A DNA stretch of 64,000 bases from Acidiphilium sp. PA. GTDB lineage: Bacteria; Pseudomonadota; Alphaproteobacteria; Acetobacterales; Acetobacteraceae. This document shows positions 18,301 to 26,477 of the stretch, piece after piece. Numbering within the stretch: position 1 is the stretch's first letter; the number at the start of each line of letters is the position of its first letter. The DNA is taken from NCBI RefSeq assembly GCF_026191915.1, contig NZ_JAIMBY010000016.1, positions 1-64,000 on the forward strand, written 5' to 3'. Below the pieces are notes generated by a model that worked only from the letters and a program-made list of their open reading frames with translations, was not told the origin of the DNA and did no database searches. The position numbers were made by a program, and so were the translations under genes.

Positions 18301-18890
18301 GCAGGCAGCCGCGCGCCGCGTGGCAGTTGCCCCCGATCAGGTCATGGTTGGTGGCGATGGCCTTAGCGGGTTGCCTGCTCGCCTCTCCCGCCTCGAGCGC
18401 ATCCACCGCGATCGCATCACAACCGCTGCCGCCTCCCGGCTCGTCAGCCACGGTCTCCAGCACGGGCCGGCACATCGCGGCCTGCATCGAAGCCGCCGCT
18501 TCGACCTGGCATATCTCGCCCGTCGTCATCGTCATTCTCCTGCATGTCGAAGGCGGTTCGCTCGGCGCGGTCCACCCGAATGCCAACGGCACCGTCGATA
18601 TTGGCCCGATGCAGATCAACCAGATCTGGTTGCCGACGCTAGCCCGTCATTGGCACGCAACGGTGCCGCAGACCTATGCCGAGCTCGAGAACAGTTTCTG
18701 CGCCAACGTCATCGCCGGGACCTGGATTCTGCACAAGGCGATCAAGGCGGCGCACGGCCATCTCTGGCGCGGTGTCGCCTACTATCATTCCCACACGAGA
18801 GTTTTCGAGGGCGAGTATCTCCGCGCGGTGCTGGCCGAAGCCCGCCACCTGCGGGCGGAGATGCGCGCGCATGAAAGCGGGGCATCATGA
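18297..18890 (+). CDS. Lytic transglycosylase (VirB1-like)
   Basis: A 197-residue exported protein. A signal peptide covers about residues 1-38. The SLT-type domain has the catalytic-glutamate region VVIVILLHVEGGS near residue 85 and the DIGPMQINQIWLP motif near 102, then an AYYHS segment near 160. Such enzymes cut peptidoglycan to let the envelope machine through. It is not part of the Legionella icmT-P interval, but IncI and VirB systems encode equivalents. It is coupled on both sides by ATGA overlaps. Confidence 0.85.
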   Translation: MSRQPRAAWQLPPIRSWLVAMALAGCLLASPASSASTAIASQPLPPPGSSATVSSTGRHIAACIEAAASTWHISPVVIVILLHVEGGSLGAVHPNANGTVDIGPMQINQIWLPTLARHWHATVPQTYAELENSFCANVIAGTWILHKAIKAAHGHLWRGVAYYHSHTRVFEGEYLRAVLAEARHLRAEMRAHESGAS

Positions 18891-20095
18891 GCGGCAGTCT
18901 TCGCACCCGGCAGAATTCTCTGGAGGAGGCAGGGCTCGCCCTCGTCTTCATGATCATCCTGGTCGGCGGTCTGCTGTTCTTCGGCTGGTTCAAGGCGCAC
19001 GCCCTGATCTCACTCCTTGTTCTGGCGATCCTGCACGCCGAACTCTGGCCCGCCTCCCTCTGGACCCACAGCGTCGACCAGGCGCGCCAGGCCATGGCAA
19101 CCGCCCATCCCGCGACCGTGACCCTGCATCAGATCGTCCTCGCCTGCGCTTTCGTCGGGCGGGTGTACCGTATTCCGGTCACCCTCTTCCTCGCCGGCCT
19201 CGCTGCCCTGACGATCTGGAAGGCCCCCGGCGAGCGCTTCGCGCGCCCGCTGGATTTCGAGGGGTTGATGAAGCTGCAGGTGTTGAATTTCCCCTCGATT
19301 GCCGCCTTCCTCGAACGGCGGCACAGTCTCGTCCGGCCCGGCACGGAGGCGGTCAGGCAGGCGGATTTCGCGCTGCATCTCGGTGAGTGGATCGGCCTGT
19401 ACGCGCTCGATGCCGAAGGCCGCTACGATCCGATCGCCGCCCATGGCGCGCTGGTCGCCCAGCTGGGACCGGTATGGCGCGGTCTCGATGGGGCGACCCC
19501 GCAAGTCCGCGCGATGGTCGCGGTCTTTGGCCTGCATGCCGCGCGCGAACGCGACGAAGCCCGCGTTCTGCTCGGTGTCCTCTCCACATCCCTCGCCCCC
19601 CTCACGCCCGAAGAGGCAGCCCAACAGGATAGGAAGGCCGATCCGCTTGCCCGCACCGGCCCGACAGCCCCGCTCGTCCTGTCGCCCGACGCCGTCGCCG
19701 CGGTCGATGCGGTCCTGCATCGTCCCGAGATCGTCCACCCCGCCCTCGCGGAAATGGCGACCTACGCTTTCACCTCCACAGCACTGATGGGTCTCCTGAT
19801 GCACGCGAGGGCACGCGCCGGGGTTCTCGCACCCGGCCAGTTCGCCTTTCTCAAACTGGTCGATCGCCCGCTCTGGTACGCGCTGCACAGTCTCGGGTTT
19901 CCCCTGACCATTACCGATTATGGGCCCCAGCCGAACCCGAGGATCGAGGCGCTCGGCAGTCGCGCCCATTGGGAGGCCGAACGGGCGGTGCGGCAGAGAC
20001 TCCCGCGCCCCCGGATGGAGATGGCGATGGAGGCGATCAACCAGCGACTGCGCGATGCGACCAATCGCGGCCGGCCGATCAAGGAGATACGCTGA
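18887..20095 (+). CDS. dotM: DotM/IcmP (TrbA-like) coupling-complex protein
   Basis: A 402-residue protein with two N-terminal membrane segments (about residues 14-52) and one near 85-105, then a cytoplasmic domain. The family hallmark near residue 300-340 is clear: YAFTSTALMGLLMHARARAG, then GVLAPGQFAFLKLVDRPLWY. DotM partners the DotL coupling ATPase and recognises substrates in Legionella. The length is near the usual ~380. The stop overlaps the next ATG (TGATG). Confidence 0.9.
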   Translation: MSGSLRTRQNSLEEAGLALVFMIILVGGLLFFGWFKAHALISLLVLAILHAELWPASLWTHSVDQARQAMATAHPATVTLHQIVLACAFVGRVYRIPVTLFLAGLAALTIWKAPGERFARPLDFEGLMKLQVLNFPSIAAFLERRHSLVRPGTEAVRQADFALHLGEWIGLYALDAEGRYDPIAAHGALVAQLGPVWRGLDGATPQVRAMVAVFGLHAARERDEARVLLGVLSTSLAPLTPEEAAQQDRKADPLARTGPTAPLVLSPDAVAAVDAVLHRPEIVHPALAEMATYAFTSTALMGLLMHARARAGVLAPGQFAFLKLVDRPLWYALHSLGFPLTITDYGPQPNPRIEALGSRAHWEAERAVRQRLPRPRMEMAMEAINQRLRDATNRGRPIKEIR

Positions 20096-20655
20096 TGCTG
20101 ATCCACCTGCGCTCGATCGACGGGAAACCCCAAATCACCATCGACTCCGAAGGTGAGCCGTTCCCCTGCATCGAGACCTTGCCGTGGCGCGACTGTTCAT
20201 TCCGTCTCAGCTGGCCTCCGTCAGGCGGGGGCGAACGGGATTGGTATTCCGCCGAACAGCACGCACCCCGTCCCCCGGACGCTCCGGCTCAGGTCGCCGC
20301 GTCCGCGACGCAAGCCACACCCGCGGCGTCTGGCGGTCGCTTCGGTCGTTTTGCCGCCATGACCGCCACCTTTGCCGGGATGCTTGTCATCGGCATGGTG
20401 ATCGGTTCGGTCTTCCGACTGGGACCGTCGCGGGGCAGCGAATTGATCCCCCGCGACATCGCGGCACCCGCACGGGGCCCAGACATTCCCTCGATCGTCG
20501 CGCCCGCTCGCTCGGCAGAAGTCGCCGCTCCGTATGTCGCCCCCTTGGAGCCACACCTGCGGGTCGCACTGCCCAAACCCGCCCGCGTCGCAGCACCGCC
20601 TCAGCAGCTACCGCCGCCCCCCGATCCGGGCGCGCTGTTCGGATTGCACTCATGA
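20095..20655 (+). CDS. Unknown 186-residue membrane protein between dotM and dotL
   Basis: It starts at the ATG overlapping the dotM stop. A cytoplasmic part of about 85 residues (LPWRDCSFRLSWPPSGGGER) is followed by one membrane segment near residues 95-115 (MTATFAGMLVIGMVIGSVF) and a long proline/alanine-rich periplasmic tail. IncI plasmids have trbB, a thioredoxin-like gene, in this place; no CxxC is seen here, so it is not a TrbB equivalent. The stop overlaps the dotL start. Function unknown. Confidence 0.6.
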   Translation: MLIHLRSIDGKPQITIDSEGEPFPCIETLPWRDCSFRLSWPPSGGGERDWYSAEQHAPRPPDAPAQVAASATQATPAASGGRFGRFAAMTATFAGMLVIGMVIGSVFRLGPSRGSELIPRDIAAPARGPDIPSIVAPARSAEVAAPYVAPLEPHLRVALPKPARVAAPPQQLPPPPDPGALFGLHS

Positions 20656-23000
20656 GCAAGCGGGTCGTCATCGGTCCGGACAACAATACCGAGCGCACCG
20701 GCGCGCAACTCTATCGCGACGTCCGCCCGGGATCGACGCGCTTCCTCGATCTGGTACGGACCGCATTCGGTGGCTTCCTGATCATCGGGCTTGGCTTCAT
20801 CGGCGTGGTCGAACCGGCCTCACTGAACCTCGTCCTGGTCGGCAGCCTCGGCATCGCCCTCTACACGCTCTCCGGCGCCGTCGTGCTGCCGTTCCGCCTG
20901 CCCGTCCACTCCAAGCTGAAGGACCGCAACCATCCGCTGCCCGGCTCGCGCAAGCCGCGCCCGGCCGCAGGGACCTACTATCTCGGACATATCTGGAACT
21001 CGCTGAAGCAGGTCTGGGCCGCGGATGACGATATACGCCAGGGCATCCCGATCCTCGGCACCACCGGCGCCGGCAAGACCCGCGGCATCATCAGCATCCT
21101 GAGTAACTCGCTCCTGCAGGGCAGCGGCTTCACCATCGTCGATGGCAAAGCGCAGAACCGGCTCTACGGCGATATCATCGCGCTCGCCCGCCGCACTGGC
21201 CGCGAGGACGACGTGCTGACCCAGAACTACCTCGTGGCCAGCGGCAATCGCGATACCAACACGTTCAATCCCTTCGCCACCTGCAACGCCGACGTGCTGC
21301 GCGAACTCCTGGTCAGCCAGATCGAGGAAAACCCCTCGGGCGGCGGTGACAGCAACGGCGTCTTCCGCGCCGGCGCGATCGCTCTCCTCGGCTCCCTCGC
21401 CCCCGTCCTCGTCTGGGTCCGCGACAACAAGCAGATCCCGATCGATATCGAGCGCATCCGCTACGCCACCGAACTCCGCTCGGTCGCCACCATCGCGGCC
21501 AAGAAGAAATTTCTCGTCCGCATCTCCGACCGTGACGAACCGCACGCGATCGACATCGCGGATATTCCCGATGCGCTGCTCTATCCGCTCCGCGCCTATC
21601 TCGGCGAGACCGGGGATTTCGATCTGCAACTCGACTGGAACCGCCAGAAATCCACTGAACCCTCGCGCCAGCACAGTTTCGTGCTGCTGCATTTCCGGCA
21701 GACATTCACCCAGCTGGCCGTCACACTCGGCCACATCTTCAAGTGCCAGAACGGCGACATCGATATGCGCGATATCGTCCTCAACCGCCGCATCCTCGTG
21801 GTCAACCTGCCCGCCCTCGAGAACGCCGGCGAAACCACCGCGGCTCTCGGCAAGATCGTGGTCTCGGCCATGCGTAACATGATGGCGCAGGTCCTCGGCG
21901 TGAACCTCGAAGGCGACATCGCCGATATCATCGATAACGATCCGTCCTTCTCCCCCTCCGCCTATCCGGTCGCCCTCGACGAGGTCGGCTATTACGCCGT
22001 TGCCGGCATGGACAAGATGCTCGCCATGGGGCGCGGGCTCGGTTTCGCGTTCATGCTCGGCTTTCAGGAGATCGCCGGCATCCGCGCCCGGATCGGCGAT
22101 GCGCTCTATTCCTGGCTCGGCAATCTCAATCTCCAGATCCTGATGCGGACTCAGGAAGGCGGCCCGACCCGGGACTATGTCGAGAACACCGCGGGGGACA
22201 GTTTTGTCACCCAGGTCGCTGGCTATGATTCTTCGGGGGTCGGCGGATATCTCGAAACCTCGCGCGCCGACGTCCAGCGCACCAAACGGGTGGATTTTGC
22301 GGATCTGCGCGGGCAGATTGAAGGCGAGGCGGTCATCCTGTTCGGTGCGATGCGGATGTACGCCAACCTGATCTACGTCAATCCCGCCCCGAAGGGCGTC
22401 TCGCGGATCAACCGCCCGATCCAGATGGCGATGGCCGATCGTACCGCGCTGATTGCCTCCTGCGAGATCGCCGAGACCGCCATCCGCAGAGCCGGCCGGG
22501 AGTTCGACCCCTTTGCCCCGCTGCCCCGGAGCAACGCGCTCGATGCAATCCTCGCCGGCATGCGCGAAGCCGTCGCGACCGGCAAGATCATCGACGGGAC
22601 GGATGTCGCCGACACGCTCTGCCGCCACGTGCAGGATCTGCCCGAAACCCAGGTGCCCGCTCTCGACGACGGGGCGGGTTTCGAAACGGTCGCTGGTCCC
22701 GATGAAACGCCGAAGACGATCCTGCAACAGATGTTGAAAGCAGCCCCGGCCGAGATTGCGGCATTGCATCAGGAACCTATGGATCCCGTTCTCGACGCGG
22801 CCTGCCGCGCGATGATCGAACAGGCTGAGGCCTGGGCGCGCGGCGATGCCGCGGCGGCATCGCAGGCGGTCGAAGCGATGCGGGCACCGCAGCCGCGTCG
22901 TCAGCGCACCAGATTGCCGCCAATGTCACCGGTGGAATTCCATCAGATGATCACCGCGCTCAACCAGCGGATCGAGGCGATCGCGCGGGGGAGCAGATGA
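20652..23000 (+). CDS. dotL: DotL/IcmO (TrbC-like) type IV coupling ATPase
   Basis: The start at 20652 overlaps the previous stop (ATGA), giving 782 residues, equal to the usual DotL size. Two membrane segments (about residues 38-80) precede the P-loop GTTGAGKTRG near 136-145. The Walker B-like region is YPVALDEVGYYAV near 438, and GLGFAFMLGFQEIAGIRARI near 463 fits the VirD4/TraD branch. DotL brings substrates, including relaxase-bound DNA in conjugation, to the channel. The C-terminal 150 residues are helical and variable, the part that binds adaptors in Legionella. Confidence 0.95.
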   Translation: MSKRVVIGPDNNTERTGAQLYRDVRPGSTRFLDLVRTAFGGFLIIGLGFIGVVEPASLNLVLVGSLGIALYTLSGAVVLPFRLPVHSKLKDRNHPLPGSRKPRPAAGTYYLGHIWNSLKQVWAADDDIRQGIPILGTTGAGKTRGIISILSNSLLQGSGFTIVDGKAQNRLYGDIIALARRTGREDDVLTQNYLVASGNRDTNTFNPFATCNADVLRELLVSQIEENPSGGGDSNGVFRAGAIALLGSLAPVLVWVRDNKQIPIDIERIRYATELRSVATIAAKKKFLVRISDRDEPHAIDIADIPDALLYPLRAYLGETGDFDLQLDWNRQKSTEPSRQHSFVLLHFRQTFTQLAVTLGHIFKCQNGDIDMRDIVLNRRILVVNLPALENAGETTAALGKIVVSAMRNMMAQVLGVNLEGDIADIIDNDPSFSPSAYPVALDEVGYYAVAGMDKMLAMGRGLGFAFMLGFQEIAGIRARIGDALYSWLGNLNLQILMRTQEGGPTRDYVENTAGDSFVTQVAGYDSSGVGGYLETSRADVQRTKRVDFADLRGQIEGEAVILFGAMRMYANLIYVNPAPKGVSRINRPIQMAMADRTALIASCEIAETAIRRAGREFDPFAPLPRSNALDAILAGMREAVATGKIIDGTDVADTLCRHVQDLPETQVPALDDGAGFETVAGPDETPKTILQQMLKAAPAEIAALHQEPMDPVLDAACRAMIEQAEAWARGDAAAASQAVEAMRAPQPRRQRTRLPPMSPVEFHQMITALNQRIEAIARGSR

Positions 23001-23893
23001 GCCTCTTCATCGAACCCGGCGCCGGTCCCGCCCCGATCGTCCGCTTCATTGAGACCGCCCGGCAGCCGGTCGATATCGAGGTCTACTACCTGTCCAGCCG
23101 CGCGATCCTCAGGGTGATCGCAGCGGACCACGAGCGCGGCATACAAGTGCGCGTGATCGTCGATGCCAGGCCCTACCGGATGGCACACCGTCTCGTCACG
23201 CGGGAGATCGCGCGGCTGCGGTCCAGCGGTGCCGATGTGCGAACCGCACCTACGCGGTTCGAGGGAGGTTACCGGTTCGATCACGCCAAATACGCGGTGT
23301 CCGGTGGCAAGGTGCTGATCGGCACCGCGAACTGGGATTACAGCGCGTTCCACCGCAATCGGGAATATCTCTGCACCAGCGACGATCCTCGCCTCGTTCA
23401 GGCTCTGCACCGGGTGTTCATGGCCGATTGGACCGATCGCCGGGCCGGTTCGATGGTCCGGGGGCTATCGCGCCGTCTCGTGCTCTCGCCCGGTGCCGAG
23501 CCGAAACTCGCCGCGATCCTCGGCCAGCCCGGTCCGATCGAAATCGAGGCCGAGGAATTGGGCGACGATCCCGCACTGCTACACGCGATCGCGCGCAAAG
23601 GGGAGCTCGCCCGGATTCTGCTGCCCGCAAAACTGACATCGACCGATCGGGCCAATGTGCTTCGGCTCCGCCGCGCCGGGATGCAGGTGCGGCTGCTGGA
23701 GGTCCGGCCGATCTATCTTCATGCGAAACTGATCGTGGGCGGCAGTTACGGGTTCATCGGCTCGGAGAACATCTCGCGATCGAGCCTCGATGCCAATCGC
23801 GAGGTCGGGGTGGTCATGACCGCACCCACCACGCTCGCGTCGTTACGCGGGGAATTTCGTGCGGATTGGAGACGTGCCAATGTGGGACGCTGA
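22997..23893 (+). CDS. PLD-superfamily protein with altered HKD motifs
   Basis: A 298-residue protein coupled to dotL by ATGA. Two phospholipase-D-like repeats are visible: HAKYAVSGGKVLIGTANW near residue 95 and HAKLIVGGSYGFIGSENI near 243. Both keep His, Lys and the later G-[ST]-x-N, but the aspartate expected seven residues after each His is glycine. No signal peptide is seen, unlike the Nuc nucleases of IncI-type plasmids. It could still be a nuclease of the transfer system or a non-catalytic relative. Confidence 0.8.
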   Translation: MSLFIEPGAGPAPIVRFIETARQPVDIEVYYLSSRAILRVIAADHERGIQVRVIVDARPYRMAHRLVTREIARLRSSGADVRTAPTRFEGGYRFDHAKYAVSGGKVLIGTANWDYSAFHRNREYLCTSDDPRLVQALHRVFMADWTDRRAGSMVRGLSRRLVLSPGAEPKLAAILGQPGPIEIEAEELGDDPALLHAIARKGELARILLPAKLTSTDRANVLRLRRAGMQVRLLEVRPIYLHAKLIVGGSYGFIGSENISRSSLDANREVGVVMTAPTTLASLRGEFRADWRRANVGR

Positions 23894-23919
23894 TTTGTCC
23901 GGATCAGGGGAGGAAAGAC

Positions 23920-24096
23920 ATGCATTCCCTGATCGTGCTGGTGCTGCACGCGATCGTCTATGGCGTGGTATTTCATCTACTCCGACATCTGACCGAACCG
24001 GACCTCGTCGGTCTTGGGGTGGCTTGCCTTGCCGGCCTGCTCCTCTCCGGCCGAACACCCATCATGCGTCGGCGATATCGTGGGCAGCGCTGGTAG
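23920..24096 (+). CDS. Small 58-residue membrane protein
   Basis: GGGGAGGA lies seven bases before the ATG. The product has two hydrophobic segments (about residues 3-22 and 28-43: LVGLGVACLAGLLLSG) and a basic tail (MRRRYRGQRW), suggesting a hairpin in the inner membrane. It sits between the PLD-like gene and the repeat-domain genes with short gaps. No family is recognised. Confidence 0.5.
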   Translation: MHSLIVLVLHAIVYGVVFHLLRHLTEPDLVGLGVACLAGLLLSGRTPIMRRRYRGQRW

Positions 24097-24102
24097 GCCG
24101 TC

Positions 24103-24639
24103 ATGACGAAGCATCTCTTGTACGGCCCACGGCGCACCGCACGGATCGAGACATACTTGAGTCTCAATCCGAACGATCGCCTGATCGGGTATCTGGGCAA
24201 GAATTACGATGTGATCGAACGGATCATCGCCAAGACGGAAAGCATGGACTTCATTCTGGGCGTGATACGCAAAAACGGTATCCGGGATCGCGACGGCAAC
24301 GAGGTCACGCTGGAGACGCTCACAAATGTCTGGGAGACGATGAACGCGGCTCTTTTGAGCGGGTTCGGAACTCAAATACCATCCCCAGGCTTGCCCGATC
24401 TTTCCAACCCGACGCGCCGCTTCAAGGAGCGGAAGAGTTACAAATGGCCGGTCGTGCGGCGAGGGAGACGTCGCCACGACGATGCGCCCGGGGATCCATC
24501 AGCCGGGGAGACCGGTCATGAGACCGCAGGAGATGGCGGGACCGGATCGGACTGTGTCCAACCTGAGCCCGGAGAGGGCGAACCCCGCGATCCCGAACCC
24601 GGAAACGACGAAACCGGAGACGACGAACCGCCCGACTGA
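24103..24639 (+). CDS. Protein with one copy of a shared ~50-residue domain
   Basis: A 178-residue protein. Residues 25-85 (KNYDVIERIIAKTESMDFIL, then GIRDRDGNEVTLETLTNVWE) hold a domain that recurs twice in the next gene. The pattern is NYDxI...SWxxxL...GIxDxxGxxVTxxxLxxxW. The C-terminal 60 residues are very acidic, glycine-rich and probably disordered. The domain looks like a small helical DNA-binding fold of the kind found in relaxosome or mobilisation accessory proteins; this is inference from its placing before the ParA-like and coiled-coil genes. Confidence 0.6.
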   Translation: MTKHLLYGPRRTARIETYLSLNPNDRLIGYLGKNYDVIERIIAKTESMDFILGVIRKNGIRDRDGNEVTLETLTNVWETMNAALLSGFGTQIPSPGLPDLSNPTRRFKERKSYKWPVVRRGRRRHDDAPGDPSAGETGHETAGDGGTGSDCVQPEPGEGEPRDPEPGNDETGDDEPPD

Positions 24640-25672
24640 TCACGCCGGAGGCGAGGGCGGCCATCACAGTGCGGGATCCGCGCTCGCTCGCATTCTGGAC
24701 GAAAATTACGAGACGATCGCCGCCCGACGTAGCCGGGGCGATTCCTGGCAACCGGTGCTCGACTGGCTGGCCCACAACGGCATCACCGACACGCGGGGCA
24801 GGGTGGTCACACCGCAGCTACTGGCCGCCACCTGGGCGAGAGTGGGGGCGATCCGGGACGCGCGCGGTCTCGGCCGGCCCCGTTCGTCAAATGTCCGCCA
24901 TTCGATATCAGAAGGGAGTGCAGCCATGGCTTCGACCGAGGTTCCGCGACGTGTGGCGTTCTCCGAGGCTTTTTCGCAAGCCCTCGAAGACACCGACCGT
25001 CATTCACCGCTCTACCGTTTTATGGTCGAAAACCACGACGCCATTGCCGAGAAGCGGTCGCGATACGGCAGCTGGGACAAGTTTCTGGAACTGGTCAACG
25101 AAGCGGGCATTCGGGATGGGCAGGACAGGCCGGTGACCGTTCGCATCCTCTATCGCACCTGGGAGCGTGTCACTCGGGCTGTGAAGGCGTCGCGGTCCCG
25201 CCCGGCCGCGCGGATCGTCACGCCTGCAAACACGCCAAGCACGCCGCAGACGCCAGATCCTCCGGCGCAGACGATTGCGACGCCCGCAACAACCCGACCG
25301 CCCCCGATGGTAGGGAGCGTCGTTTTCCGACCGGGAAAACCGCCGATGATCGTCACGAAGAAGTGGCAGGCGCACATCGCGCCACTGGAGCGCGAGACAC
25401 TACCGCCCGGAAAATCGGCCGAATATTCCTACGAACGGGCATGGGAAGCCCAGAACTTCCGCAATGATATTTACCTCGACGAGCAGCGTCAGGCGTTTGC
25501 GACCCTTCAGCAGGACCTGGTCAACGATCTCACCGACGCGGGATTTGCCGTTTACATCGCGCGGTTCGACGCTGATGCGACCGGCGAGCGCGTCCTGGCA
25601 CACCTCGCGGACAGGCAACGCATCATGGATGAACTGAAGAAAGACGAAGCTCATGGACGGACCAACCCCTGA
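24518..25672 (+). CDS. Protein with two copies of the shared ~50-residue domain
   Basis: The start at 24518 (GGGGAG nine bases upstream) overlaps the previous gene's disordered tail by about 120 bases; a later start is possible. The 384-residue product has the domain at about residues 55-115 (ENYETIAARRSRGDSWQPVL, GITDTRGRVVTPQLLAATWA) and 160-220 (ENHDAIAEKRSRYGSWDKFL, GIRDGQDRPVTVRILYRTWE). A proline/threonine-rich linker and an unrelated charged C-terminal domain follow. It is probably a relaxosome-type DNA-binding protein, by inference only. Confidence 0.6.
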   Translation: MRPQEMAGPDRTVSNLSPERANPAIPNPETTKPETTNRPTDHAGGEGGHHSAGSALARILDENYETIAARRSRGDSWQPVLDWLAHNGITDTRGRVVTPQLLAATWARVGAIRDARGLGRPRSSNVRHSISEGSAAMASTEVPRRVAFSEAFSQALEDTDRHSPLYRFMVENHDAIAEKRSRYGSWDKFLELVNEAGIRDGQDRPVTVRILYRTWERVTRAVKASRSRPAARIVTPANTPSTPQTPDPPAQTIATPATTRPPPMVGSVVFRPGKPPMIVTKKWQAHIAPLERETLPPGKSAEYSYERAWEAQNFRNDIYLDEQRQAFATLQQDLVNDLTDAGFAVYIARFDADATGERVLAHLADRQRIMDELKKDEAHGRTNP

Positions 25673-26477
25673 CATTTCAACCGAACTCGCAATCCCGACG
25701 TCGCCGCTTCGACCGCCCGTTCTCTTTGTTCGCCGCGGGCGCGGACGAACGGGAGGCAGTACCCTCTGCGACTGGCTGATCCAACGCGCGCGCCGAAATG
25801 GAAGACGTGCCCAGGCACTCGACGGCGATTTGCGGAGCTGCACGCTCAAGACTTTCTATCCGTTGACCAATGCGGACGGAACAGCGATCGAGGACGGCGC
25901 GAGTTTCCCGGACGGCGAGGCGCTCGGCACGATCCGCGAGTGGCTGATGGCCGAACTTAACGCAATGGCCGAAGACCGGGTATCGCGTGTTCTCGATCTC
26001 GGCGGGGGCGACCGCGTCATTCAGGAATTCGTCCAGGACCTCGATCTTGCGAGTTTCGGGGAACGGTTCGCAATCGTGCTGGTTCAGGCTTTCTTCCTTG
26101 GCCCCGACGAGGAGGATTTCCGGCACGTCCTTGCGACCATCGACGATGCTCATTTCGACAACCGGCGGACGATTCTCTACCTGAACAGCGGCGTCCTCCG
26201 CAGCGGGCAGAACCCGAGTTCAGTCTTTGTACCGGTCACTGAAAGTCAGGAATTCAAAGACCTCGGAACGGCGGGCATCAAGACAATTCGTGTTCCGCGC
26301 ATCATCTGCCTCGAAGAAATGCGGGGGCTCGGTTTGTCGATCAACGACGTGCTCGCGAACCGTCCGGGTCCGACCGGTCGCCGTGCGCCACCGACGATGC
26401 AGATCATGGTCGAGGACTGGAACCGCAAGCTCGAGATTGAACATCTTAAAGCCAGCGTCGGGGACGTGCTACCGTGA
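25653..26477 (+). CDS. ParA/TraL-like P-loop protein with degenerate Walker A
   Basis: A 274-residue protein overlapping the gene before by 20 bases. Near residue 27 the strand LFVRRGRGRTGGSTLCDWLI has the shape of a ParA/MinD-type loop, but the lysines of KGGxGKS/T are missing (GRTGGST). Downstream features fit the fold: ALDGDLRS, RVLDLGGGDRVIQEF and FAIVLVQAFFLGPDEEDF. The order DNA-binding protein, ParA-like, coiled-coil membrane protein recalls traK-traL-traM of IncP plasmids. ATP binding is doubtful. Confidence 0.6.
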   Translation: MDGPTPDISTELAIPTSPLRPPVLFVRRGRGRTGGSTLCDWLIQRARRNGRRAQALDGDLRSCTLKTFYPLTNADGTAIEDGASFPDGEALGTIREWLMAELNAMAEDRVSRVLDLGGGDRVIQEFVQDLDLASFGERFAIVLVQAFFLGPDEEDFRHVLATIDDAHFDNRRTILYLNSGVLRSGQNPSSVFVPVTESQEFKDLGTAGIKTIRVPRIICLEEMRGLGLSINDVLANRPGPTGRRAPPTMQIMVEDWNRKLEIEHLKASVGDVLP

